Shown piece by piece: positions 8,583 through 15,279 of a stretch of 18,860 nt of DNA. The DNA lies in NCBI RefSeq assembly GCF_014384885.1, contig NZ_JACRST010000032.1, forward strand, positions 1 through 18,860, in the 5' to 3' direction. The notes under the pieces were generated by a model that worked only from the letters and a program-made list of their open reading frames with translations, ran no database searches and was not told the DNA's origin. The position numbers and the translations under genes are program-made. The stretch is from Ligaoa zhengdingensis (GTDB lineage: Bacteria; Bacillota; Clostridia; Oscillospirales; Ruminococcaceae). Within the stretch, counting starts at the first letter, position 1. The number at the start of each line of letters is the position of its first letter.

Positions 8583-9352
8583 ACCGTCCGAAGTATGTTG
8601 CCTCTTGCAGCGGAGGCAAAGACAGCGTAGCGACACTCCTGTTGGCTGCACAGCACAAGGATCCGCTGGACGAGGCAGTTTTCAGCGAAGTCATGTTTGA
8701 TCAGGACACAAGCGGTGAAGTCCCGGAACACCGGGACTTCATCTATGACCGGCTCAAGCCCTTCTGTGAAAAGGAACTGGGCATCAAGTTCACCATTCTC
8801 CATGCAGACAAGACCTACGATGACGTATTCCATCATGTCATCACCCGTGGACCGCATAAGGGCGAGGTTCGCGGCTTCGCATGGGCTGGTATGTGTGCAG
8901 TCAATCGGGACTGCAAAATCCCGCCCGTCCGCAAGTACAATGCCGCACTCTCGCCGGACACCGTGAGCTATGTCGGCATCGCGGAGGATGAGCCAAAACG
9001 CCTTGCTCGGCTGGATGGAGTAACGAAGGTCAGTCTGCTTGCCAAATACGGCATGACCGAGGCGGACGCCTACAAGCTTTGTCAGGATTACGGGCTGCTT
9101 TCCCCGATCTACGGTCACTGCCGGAGAAACGGCTGCTGGTTCTGTCCCAATGCAAGCGATGAAGAGCTGCTGCACATGATTACAAAACACCCGGAGCTGT
9201 TTGACAGACTGATTGAATGGGAGAAGGAGGATAACATCTTTCATCGTCGGCTGACACGCAGAGAAACCCCGTCTGAGGTAAAGGCTCGTTTATTGAGCAA
9301 ATCTCAGATGGGGTTTTCTTCTCCCCGAAGCAAACATGAAATGGAGGTTTGA
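8579..9352 (+). CDS. PP-loop ATPase of the PAPS-reductase type
   Basis: A 257-residue adenine-nucleotide alpha-hydrolase. The PP-loop SGGKDS at residues 11-16 binds ATP or an adenylylated substrate. Cysteines are arranged as Cys106-x5-Cys112 and Cys181-x4-Cys186-x2-Cys189 (HCRRNGCWFCP), a set that could hold an iron-sulfur cluster or zinc. It is annotated in databases as phosphoadenosine phosphosulfate reductase, but neither the context nor the cysteines indicate sulfate assimilation. The same fold is used by DndC (DNA phosphorothioation) and tRNA thiolases, so a role in modifying DNA or nucleotides on the element is possible. The C-terminus, SKHEMEV, resembles the tails of the next three large proteins. 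The last codons also hold the GGAGG that serves the next gene. ATG 8579 overlaps the topB stop. Confidence 0.88.
   Translation: MNRPKYVASCSGGKDSVATLLLAAQHKDPLDEAVFSEVMFDQDTSGEVPEHRDFIYDRLKPFCEKELGIKFTILHADKTYDDVFHHVITRGPHKGEVRGFAWAGMCAVNRDCKIPPVRKYNAALSPDTVSYVGIAEDEPKRLARLDGVTKVSLLAKYGMTEADAYKLCQDYGLLSPIYGHCRRNGCWFCPNASDEELLHMITKHPELFDRLIEWEKEDNIFHRRLTRRETPSEVKARLLSKSQMGFSSPRSKHEMEV
8716..8741. repeat. Perfect inverted repeat inside the PP-loop ATPase gene
   Basis: TGAAGTCCCGG, the loop AACA, then CCGGGACTTCA give an 11-base-pair stem without mismatch. It encodes GEVPEHRDFI and is not followed by a T-run. It is stronger than expected for coding sequence, but its role is unknown. Confidence 0.6.
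9343..9347 (+). promoter_or_regulatory. Ribosome binding site deciding the start at 9354
   Basis: GGAGG ends 6 bases before ATG 9354. An in-frame ATG at 9336 lies upstream of this site, inside the previous gene, and is less likely. Confidence 0.75.
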
Positions 9353-9353
9353 G

Positions 9354-11228
9354 ATGGCTGAAAACAAAAATGCACAGCAAGTCCGCGAAATTACGGACAA
9401 GCTGGAACAGGGCATCAAGGAGCTGTTTGAATCCGAGCGGTTCAAGGAATATCTCCGCACGATGTCCAAGTTCTACAACTATTCCTTCAACAACACGTTG
9501 CTCATTGCGATGCAGAAGCCGGAGGCAACCTACGTTGCCGGTTATACCTCGTGGCAGCGCAACTTTGACCGTCAGGTCATGAAGGGCGAAAAGGGCATCA
9601 AGATTCTTGCACCCGCGCCGTACAAGGCGCAGGAAGAGCGCGAGAAGATTGACCCTCTGACGCAGAAGCCGGTGATCGGCGCAGACGGAAATGCTGTCAC
9701 GGAGACGGTCGAGGTTCTGCGTCCCGCCTTCAAGGTGGTAAGCGTCTTTGATGTTTCTCAGACGGACGGCAAGGAGCTTCCGGACATCATCGTCGATGAG
9801 CTGAAAGGCACCGTCGAGAACTACGAGGCGTTCTTCGATGCACTCAAGCAGGAATCGCCCGTCCCCATTTCCTTTGAGGACATTCCGGGCGGCGCAAAGG
9901 GATTCTTCTCTCCGGTTGAAAGCCGCATTGCCATTCAGGAGGGCATGAGCGAAATCCAGACGGTCAAAACCGCCATTCACGAGATCGCTCACGCAAAGCT
10001 TCACACCGTCAAGCCGGATGAGAAAACCGCACCCGAAGACAAGAAGGATCGTCACACCAAGGAGGTTGAGGCGGAGAGTGTAGCCTACACGGTCTGCCAG
10101 CGATACGGCATTGAAACCTCGGACTACTCCTTCGGTTATATCGCCGGTTGGTCTTCCGGTAAGGAAACCAAGGAACTGAAAAGCTCTCTGGACACCATCC
10201 GCAAGACGGCGGCTGAAATGATCGAGGGCATTGACGCCAAGCTCAAGGTACTGCTGGCAGAGAAAGCGCAGTCCGCAGAGAAAGATACCGAAGCGCCCGC
10301 AGAGCCGATGCCGGAAGTACCCATTTACCGCGAGACGGCGAATTACGCCTATGAAGCCGGTGAGCTGGAGTCATACCGTGCCTCTCTCGCCGCGAACGTG
10401 GAATGCCGCCGTGCGATTGAGGCGGCGATCAGCTCCAACTACGGAGATAACCGGCTGGATGCGGATGCCGCCGTGAAAAGTGTCCTTGAGCAGTTCTCTC
10501 CGGAGCGCGTCCGGTATGTCCTTGCAAACACCATTCAGCAGAAAGACTTCGACGGGCGCATTCCGCAGCCCCTCAAGGAATGGGCGAAGACCGTTGATGT
10601 CTGCCCCGAAAACGCCTCCCGCTTCCTTGTGGATAAACCCAATCCCGGACTGACGGCACTTTTCGTCGATGCGTTCCGCCAGCAGACCGGACCTGAGAAG
10701 GAAGTCACTTCTGAGAAAACAGAGGAAAGAGACCCGGAGGTCGTTGCATGGGAGAACGATGAGATCACCTCGATTGAGGTAAAAACCGTGGAGGTCAAGT
10801 CTCCCTTTGCTCCCTTGCCGGAGGAAGCCGCGCAAGCACCGAAAGCACATCGCCTGACTGCCGAAGAGAAAGAGATCAAAGCCGCAGTCATGGACACGCT
10901 CAAGGGGCAGATTGCCTATAACAACGACGGTATGCGGGCGTCCTATCGCGCCTCTAACCATTCCTTCAATCTGCTGGCACGGAACGGCGTCAGGATCGAG
11001 GGAAACACGGTCACGCAGAATGGTGAGCCGCTGTTCAAAATCCATCGCCGTCATGCGACGCGGAAAACGCAAGGCTGTTACCGTGAGCTGATGCCGACGC
11101 TGGAATACGTCAAGCAGGAGCAGAAACAGGAAAAGCCCTCCATCCGTGATCAGCTCAAAGCTGCCGCGAAAACGCAGCCGGAGAAGAAGTCCCCAGTCAA
11201 ATCCAAAACGCACGACATGGAGTTGTGA
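9354..11228 (+). CDS. ArdC-like antirestriction polyvalent protein with zincin and DUF3849 domains
   Basis: A 624-residue multidomain protein. Residues 1 to about 130 resemble the ArdC N-terminal ssDNA-binding domain (SKFYNYSFNNTLLIAMQKPEA, then TSWQRNFDRQVMKGEKGI). A zinc-protease module follows with HEIAH at 209-213 and a downstream acidic EAES at 239-242 as the probable third ligand. A DUF3849-like domain occupies about 323-440 (YAYEAGELESYRASLAANVE). A last small domain lies near 500-590. ArdC proteins of plasmids protect incoming DNA from restriction, and pSa ArdC is reported to enter recipient cells with the DNA. This protein ends in the shared tail, SIRDQLKAAAKTQ up to KTHDMEL. The start is ATG 9354, from GGAGG spacing. 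Domain names come from memory; the zincin motif is directly visible. Confidence 0.9.
   Translation: MAENKNAQQVREITDKLEQGIKELFESERFKEYLRTMSKFYNYSFNNTLLIAMQKPEATYVAGYTSWQRNFDRQVMKGEKGIKILAPAPYKAQEEREKIDPLTQKPVIGADGNAVTETVEVLRPAFKVVSVFDVSQTDGKELPDIIVDELKGTVENYEAFFDALKQESPVPISFEDIPGGAKGFFSPVESRIAIQEGMSEIQTVKTAIHEIAHAKLHTVKPDEKTAPEDKKDRHTKEVEAESVAYTVCQRYGIETSDYSFGYIAGWSSGKETKELKSSLDTIRKTAAEMIEGIDAKLKVLLAEKAQSAEKDTEAPAEPMPEVPIYRETANYAYEAGELESYRASLAANVECRRAIEAAISSNYGDNRLDADAAVKSVLEQFSPERVRYVLANTIQQKDFDGRIPQPLKEWAKTVDVCPENASRFLVDKPNPGLTALFVDAFRQQTGPEKEVTSEKTEERDPEVVAWENDEITSIEVKTVEVKSPFAPLPEEAAQAPKAHRLTAEEKEIKAAVMDTLKGQIAYNNDGMRASYRASNHSFNLLARNGVRIEGNTVTQNGEPLFKIHRRHATRKTQGCYRELMPTLEYVKQEQKQEKPSIRDQLKAAAKTQPEKKSPVKSKTHDMEL
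11139..11225 (+). other. Shared C-terminal tail, copy 1 (ArdC-like protein)
   Basis: Residues 596-624 run SIRDQLKAAAKTQ, a Lys/Pro/Ser linker, then KTHDMEL. Copies 2 and 3 at the ends of the next two large genes share the pattern. Confidence 0.8.
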
Positions 11229-11240
11229 GAAAGGAGACGC

Positions 11241-12434
11241 ATGAAGAAATACACAGACGTTGACATCATTGCGGAGCTGCAGAAGCTCGTGGACAGTCAT
11301 GTAGACAGCTACAAGGAAGACTTCGACATCGACAAGCGCATCATCCGCCGCGCCGCCGAAAGCCAGAATCCCGAAGACAAGACACTGATGTGGTTCTGCC
11401 GTCCGCATGGGACGCACTGCCTCAATGAAAATCAAGTCTTTATTCAGGGAACGCGAGATCACAACACCTTCCGTTTTTACGCGGAACAGACCTACGACGA
11501 GTGCATTGCTCGTGTCATTGTCCCGAAAGCCGTTAAGCGCGGCAAGGTCTTCGGAGATGTCTTTGAGATCAACTACCGGGAACAGGCGGCAAATGTGGCG
11601 CAGAACTCGGTTGCGCCGGATCACGACCGGCTGACCTTTGCAGACGGCTTTGTGCTGGAAGCCCCCTGCCGCAGCAGCTTCGATGCAGCAATATCTCTGG
11701 TCGGTGAGCATGGCGGCGTCAAAACCCACCAGACGCTCCCGAAGGACGCGGATGCTCTGGCGGAAGTGCTGTCCAAGCAGAAAAGCCGCCGTGACAGACT
11801 GCCGGAGGCGGAGAGGATGGAGGGGCTTGCCTCTCTGCCCGTTGCAGAACTCCGCAAGTACGAGGCGGTCAAAAAGGCTCATCCCGACGCGCTGGTCTGC
11901 TTTGCTCAGAACGGCTATTTTGAGCTGTACGGCAAGGACGCGGAAAAAGCCGCGCCCTTGCTCGGCACGAAGCTCCTTGAGAAGAAGGTGCGCGGCAAGC
12001 CCTCCATGCCGGTGACCGGCTTCCGTGAAGCTGCGTGGGTAGCTGCATCAAAGAAGCTCTGGCAGTCCGGCGCGGATGTCTTTCTCAGCAAGGACGGCGA
12101 GACCTTCAAGGAACTCAAAGCCGCAGATTACATTCCTGTCGGCGCAACGCTGAATGTGGACAGAATCAAGTGCAGAATTGACGCGGTTGATTTTGCTGCC
12201 GATGAAGTCCGACTGACCAACATCGAGGACAAAAACCGCCCCATCCGCTTTTCTGAAAGTATCCAGTATGTTCGCTCCTATGTGGAGGATGCCGGGACTG
12301 CCATCTACGACACCATTCCGAAGAAGCCCGCTGCCCGCGAATCCATCCGCGACAAGCTGAAATCCGCGCAGAAAGCCCAGCCGCCCCGCACACCGAAGCC
12401 ACAGAAATTAAAAGGAAAGGATATGGAACTCTGA
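11241..12434 (+). CDS. Polyvalent-type protein with a MutS domain-I-like module
   Basis: A 397-residue protein. Residues about 211-285 strongly resemble the mismatch-contacting domain I of MutS: KKAHPDALVCFAQNGYFELY, then GKDAEKAAPLLGTKL, then PVTGFREAAWVAASKKLWQSG. The aromatic-x-Glu wedge of MutS (Phe-x-Glu) appears here as Tyr226-Phe-Glu228. No MutS ATPase, clamp or connector domains are present. The N-terminal 150 residues (WFCRPHGTHCLNENQVFIQG) are not recognised. The segment around 300-350 resembles small domains known from large polyvalent proteins of phages and conjugative elements. The protein ends in the shared tail, SIRDKLKSAQKAQ up to KGKDMEL. It starts at ATG 11241 with AAGGAG at 11231-11236, 12 bases after the previous stop. 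A role in DNA binding or in evading host repair and defence is inferred only. Confidence 0.87.
   Translation: MKKYTDVDIIAELQKLVDSHVDSYKEDFDIDKRIIRRAAESQNPEDKTLMWFCRPHGTHCLNENQVFIQGTRDHNTFRFYAEQTYDECIARVIVPKAVKRGKVFGDVFEINYREQAANVAQNSVAPDHDRLTFADGFVLEAPCRSSFDAAISLVGEHGGVKTHQTLPKDADALAEVLSKQKSRRDRLPEAERMEGLASLPVAELRKYEAVKKAHPDALVCFAQNGYFELYGKDAEKAAPLLGTKLLEKKVRGKPSMPVTGFREAAWVAASKKLWQSGADVFLSKDGETFKELKAADYIPVGATLNVDRIKCRIDAVDFAADEVRLTNIEDKNRPIRFSESIQYVRSYVEDAGTAIYDTIPKKPAARESIRDKLKSAQKAQPPRTPKPQKLKGKDMEL
12342..12431 (+). other. Shared C-terminal tail, copy 2 (MutS-I-like protein)
   Basis: Residues 368-397 run SIRDKLKSAQKAQ, a basic Pro-rich linker, then KGKDMEL. The match to copy 1 covers the first 13 positions closely and the last four exactly. 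Confidence 0.8.
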
Positions 12435-12435
12435 T

Positions 12436-12651
12436 ATGAAAAACTTTACCGTAGAAGAACTCAACCTCATGTGCTGCTTCAACACGTCCAGCCGGAAGCG
12501 GCTGATCGACGATATGAAGAGCGTTACCCTGAACGACATGGACGGCGAAATCGCAGAGCTGATGTATAAGACCGTCCGGAAGCTCGAAGCCATGACCGAC
12601 GCGGAGTTTGAGGAACTGTATATCATGCCGGACGGCATGGTAGATGACTGA
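12436..12651 (+). CDS. Small TTRAP-like transposon-transfer protein
   Basis: A 71-residue acidic protein starting MKNFTVEELNLMCCFNTSSR. That start and the 'LEAMTDAEFEELY' end match, from memory, the TTRAP family ('putative transposon-transfer assisting protein') found in Clostridia ICEs. No catalytic motif is visible and it is probably all helical. It begins one base after the upstream stop; the only purine-rich site, AAAGGAAAGGA, is somewhat far upstream, so translational coupling is likely. Its stop lies within the ribosome binding region of the next gene. The function within transfer is unknown. Confidence 0.82.
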   Translation: MKNFTVEELNLMCCFNTSSRKRLIDDMKSVTLNDMDGEIAELMYKTVRKLEAMTDAEFEELYIMPDGMVDD

Positions 12652-12658
12652 AAGGAGG
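12651..12658 (+). promoter_or_regulatory. Ribosome binding site deciding the start at 12665
   Basis: AAAGGAGG ends 6 bases before ATG 12665. In-frame ATGs at 12644 and 12659 lie upstream of or directly against this site and fit worse. Confidence 0.75.
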
Positions 12659-12664
12659 ATGCCT

Positions 12665-14437
12665 ATGCCCGTATTAGACGGTGATTTTGAAGCCTTCGTC
12701 ACGAACCTTGGCAAATACAACGAGGGTATGCTGGTCGGTGAGTGGGTGAAACTGCCCACCACCGAAGAAGAGATGCAGAAGGTTTTTGAGCGTATCGGGA
12801 TCGGCAAGCAGGATGAGTTCGGTCAGCCCTATGAAGAGTGGTTTATTACCGACTACGAATGCCCGATCTACGGCGTCCAGAAGATGCTTGGCGAGTACGA
12901 GAGCCTTGATAAGCTCAACTACCTCGCCGCCTTGATTGACGAGCTTTCCCTGAGCGATCAGGAAAAGCTCGTTGCCATTATGGAGGCTGGCTGCGATGAG
13001 GTCAGCGACATCGACGATCTCATCAACCTGACGTTCAATCTGGACTGCTACGACATCATGCCCGGTATCAACGACGAATATGACCTCGGCTATTACTATG
13101 CCAACGAAGCCGGTATCTACTCCGAAAATGATCTCGGTCCTCTGGCAGACTACATCGACTATGAACGCTATGGTCACGACATCGCTTATGATGAACAGGG
13201 ACGCTTCACCGATGAAGGCTATGTCCGCGTCGCAAGCGAACGCTGGGACAGACAGTTTAACGGTGAGCTGGACGATATTCCCGACGAATACCGGATCACC
13301 GGCTCAGGGGAAGACGCCGAGCGTGACAGCACCATCGCCGTTCTCGTCGTTGAGCCGGGAAAGGAGCCTTATGTGAAGGAGATTGACTCGGATCTCAAGT
13401 CCTTGCAGCATGAGGTCGGCGGCTGCATCGAGGCAATTTATCCCTACGAAGACCCGGTTGCCTTAGTCTGCAACGAGGAAGGCAAGCTGGAAGGTCTGCC
13501 CCTGAACCGCGCTCTGCGTGATGAGGACGGTGACATCTACGATGTTGTTGCCGGAACATTCATGGTGGTCGGCTTGACGGATGACAGCTTCGGCTCTCTG
13601 ACCGTAGAGCAGATGCAGAAGTTCTCTGACCTCTTCAAAGTGCCGGAGCAGTTTGTCAAGCTGGGCGATAAGATTGTTGCGATCCCCATGATCTCGAAGG
13701 AGCAGCAGAAGCAGGAAGCTACCGAGCAGAAGGACTTTGAGATGAATGCCGACACCTCCGGTCTGGCGGTTGCCGGTCACATCGGGACGTGGCACACCAT
13801 TGAGCAGCATGAGGTCGGCGGTCACAGCTTTTATTTGATGGAGCATGACGCCTACGGCGATGAGGCGGCTTGCATCATCGTCGATGAGCGCGGCAAGCTC
13901 GTCCTTGATGATGTCTACAACGGCTTCGACGATGACACGCTCCGCCTTCTCGACCTTGAGGTCAAGGAAGTGCCGGAAATGCCCGATCCCGCGCTCTCCG
14001 TTCAGGATATGAAGGACTACGGCCACGCATGGGCTGGTGTTCTTCCCGCCGGTCAGGAGGCGGCTGAGAAGGCTTTGGAGAAGGGTTGCGAGGTTTACCG
14101 TCTCTATTCCGATAACACCGAGGGCTTGTGCGTAGATGCCAAAGAGATTGCCGATCATGCGGCAAAGGGCGGAATGCTCGGTATCAGCAAGGAAAGCTGG
14201 ATGGCAGCTCTTGAGAAGGAAAACTACCTCAAGGCGGCGGAGATGTCGATGGAGGATGACTACGGCATGATTGATGGGATCATCAACAACGGCCCGAAGG
14301 AGGACAAGACCGCAGCGGTCAAAGCCCCCGAAACCGGCGAAAAGTCCTCCATCATGGAAAGGCTCAAGTCCGCAAAGGCTGAAAAGCAGAAGGAATGCTG
14401 CCCTCCCCAAAAGCACAAAGGAGAGATTGAGCTGTGA
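12665..14437 (+). CDS. ArdA-DUF3846 antirestriction fusion protein
   Basis: A 590-residue fusion. Residues 1 to about 185 are a full ArdA-like module. It opens with DFEAFVTNLGKYNEGMLVGEW, continues through the helix LDKLNYLAALIDELS, and closes with ADYIDYERYGHDIAYDEQG plus a Gly-Tyr end. ArdA is an acidic DNA mimic that blocks type I restriction and modification enzymes. A DUF3846-like domain lies at about 221-325 (VLVVEPGKEPYVKEID). A further domain at about 374-435 (GTWHTIEQHEVGGHSFYLMEH) resembles a polyvalent-protein-associated domain. The region 440-550 is YodL/DUF4316-like (VYRLYSDN, then AEMSMEDDYGMIDGIINNG). The protein ends in the shared tail, SIMERLKSAKAEK up to KGEIEL. Tn916 ArdA is only about 166 residues, so this is greatly extended. 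Domain names beyond ArdA and DUF3846 are tentative. ATG 12665 is chosen from AAAGGAGG spacing. Confidence 0.9.
   Translation: MPVLDGDFEAFVTNLGKYNEGMLVGEWVKLPTTEEEMQKVFERIGIGKQDEFGQPYEEWFITDYECPIYGVQKMLGEYESLDKLNYLAALIDELSLSDQEKLVAIMEAGCDEVSDIDDLINLTFNLDCYDIMPGINDEYDLGYYYANEAGIYSENDLGPLADYIDYERYGHDIAYDEQGRFTDEGYVRVASERWDRQFNGELDDIPDEYRITGSGEDAERDSTIAVLVVEPGKEPYVKEIDSDLKSLQHEVGGCIEAIYPYEDPVALVCNEEGKLEGLPLNRALRDEDGDIYDVVAGTFMVVGLTDDSFGSLTVEQMQKFSDLFKVPEQFVKLGDKIVAIPMISKEQQKQEATEQKDFEMNADTSGLAVAGHIGTWHTIEQHEVGGHSFYLMEHDAYGDEAACIIVDERGKLVLDDVYNGFDDDTLRLLDLEVKEVPEMPDPALSVQDMKDYGHAWAGVLPAGQEAAEKALEKGCEVYRLYSDNTEGLCVDAKEIADHAAKGGMLGISKESWMAALEKENYLKAAEMSMEDDYGMIDGIINNGPKEDKTAAVKAPETGEKSSIMERLKSAKAEKQKECCPPQKHKGEIEL
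14348..14434 (+). other. Shared C-terminal tail, copy 3 (ArdA fusion)
   Basis: The last 29 residues or so run SIMERLKSAKAEK, a Cys/Pro/Lys linker, then KGEIEL. It is the most diverged of the three copies but keeps the SI-x-x-x-LK-x-A core and the acidic-hydrophobic end. Confidence 0.72.
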
Positions 14438-14655
14438 GCAGAAGTCAGAAATGGCGGCAGGAGTGGTCGTTCTTCATCGGAGACAGCGGACGCCGGAAGT
14501 ATAACCGCTTCTGTGTCCGCTGCGTCCATAGCTGCAAGCAGAGCTTCCGTGCGGATCTCATCGCCTGTCCGCACTTCTCCCGGAAGGGGGCGCAGAGTAG
14601 ACAATTAGGGGTCGAAAAAGCCTGTGATTGCAAGCCTCAGAGCGACGCAAATTGA
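14434..14655 (+). CDS. Small Cys-rich putative zinc-binding ICE protein
   Basis: A 73-residue basic protein with an aromatic N-terminus (KWRQEWSFFI) and four cysteines at 27, 30, 34 and 45 (CVRCVHSC, then ACPHF) spaced for one zinc site. I recall similar short proteins at this place in related Clostridia elements but have no family name or function. It starts with GTG 14434, overlapping the ArdA-fusion stop by four bases (GTGA), 10 bases after AAAGGAG. The last 20 residues or so (after SRKGAQ) have less typical composition; the ancestral stop may have been earlier. A DNA- or RNA-binding role is possible. Confidence 0.72.
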   Translation: MSRSQKWRQEWSFFIGDSGRRKYNRFCVRCVHSCKQSFRADLIACPHFSRKGAQSRQLGVEKACDCKPQSDAN

Positions 14656-14750
14656 CCAACCTAAGTGATTGTATTCCCTGCGCGGTTTCATCCTTAGCGC
14701 GGAAATAAGTGTCGATTTCGGCACTTGTTTGAATGCCCGGAAAACGAACC

Positions 14751-14800
14751 AAGAGCCTCTGTCGATGCCCGTTTTGGGTGTCGGCAGAGGCTCTTTTTTT
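14751..14800 (+). terminator. Strong intrinsic terminator ending the transfer/anti-defence unit
   Basis: The arm AAGAGCCTCTGTCGATGCCC (14751-14770), the loop GTTTT and the second arm at 14776-14795 form a 20-base-pair stem with only G-T wobbles, followed by a T-run to 14800. The opposing repressor gene ends at 14799, so this element may also stop minus-strand transcription, although the T-run favours the plus strand. Confidence 0.92.
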
Positions 14801-15128
14801 ATGACATATTCAAAATAGCGGATAGCAGCTCTTGAACCTGTTGCCGGTATTCCGGCTTTATGTCCGAAATACGTCTGGCAAGCGCAAGGGCTTCCGCTTC
14901 TGGATCGTCAGTCCCAAAAATAATTCGGTCTGCGCTGACGCCGAGCAAACGGCAAAGACGTTGCAAGGCTTCAAGAGAGATACCGGATGCACCACGCTCA
15001 ATGGCACTCAGGTGATTCGGCGTCATGCCAAGCATTTCTGAGAGCGTGTCCTGCGTATAGCCCGCCCGTTCTCTTGCCACTTGAATATTGCCGCCGATTT
15101 CAATATTGATGTCCTTCTTCTCTCGCAT
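14799..15128 (-). CDS. XRE-family transcriptional regulator
   Basis: A 109-residue protein with an N-terminal lambda-repressor-like helix-turn-helix at about residues 14-70 (IQVARERAGYTQDTLSEMLG, then MTPNHLSAIERG, then SLEALQRLCRLLGVSADRIIFG). A short helical C-terminus (DPEAEALALARRI) is probably for dimerisation. It reads away from the SLOG gene and probably controls its own promoter and that of the neighbour, a typical immunity-repressor position at the end of an ICE module. The start ATG (complement at 15126-15128) follows a purine-rich AGGTGGTGAGG; the frame is open to a GTG at 15179, which would add 17 residues but lacks a good ribosome binding site. Confidence 0.9.
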   Translation of the reverse strand: MREKKDINIEIGGNIQVARERAGYTQDTLSEMLGMTPNHLSAIERGASGISLEALQRLCRLLGVSADRIIFGTDDPEAEALALARRISDIKPEYRQQVQELLSAILNMS

Positions 15129-15149
15129 TGCCTCACCACCTTTGCATTT

Positions 15150-15178
15150 AGTGTACCTAACGGCGGTGTCATTATCCA
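15150..15178 (-). promoter_or_regulatory. Possible weak promoter of the XRE regulator
   Basis: On the minus strand, TGGATA, 17 bases, then TACACT lies about 21 bases before the ATG. The -35 matches the consensus at few positions, so this is tentative. The repeated word CTAACG falls in its spacer. Confidence 0.35.
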
Positions 15179-15214
15179 CGGTACGCCGTCGTTGATTTTA
15201 CTAACGATAATGCG

Positions 15215-15243
15215 TTGACTGTCCGTGATGAGGGTGATAGAAT
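15215..15243 (+). promoter_or_regulatory. Near-consensus sigma-70 promoter of the SLOG gene
   Basis: TTGACT at 15215-15220, a 17-base spacer, then TAGAAT at 15238-15243, with an extended TG at 15235-15236. It lies 36 bases before ATG 15280. Confidence 0.8.
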
Positions 15244-15279
15244 GGAGTTACCTACCAAAAGAGTGAAAGAAGGGGTGTC

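Noticed and set aside
6519..8651. A 710-codon open frame antisense to topB
   Set aside because: It mirrors topB across its whole length, has no ribosome binding site, and encodes no recognisable motif. Long antisense frames are expected in GC-rich genes with this codon use, while topB shows all family motifs.
10371..11882. A 503-codon antisense frame spanning the ArdC-like and MutS-I-like genes
   Set aside because: It crosses two real genes and their ribosome binding site and has no family motif.
14558..14752. A minus-strand frame starting at TTG 14752 (VRFPGIQTSAEIDTYF) between the Cys-rich gene and the terminator
   Set aside because: The start looks protein-like, but there is no ribosome binding site, it begins against the terminator stem and it overlaps the Cys-rich gene. 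It could be a decayed fragment, but the evidence is too thin to call.
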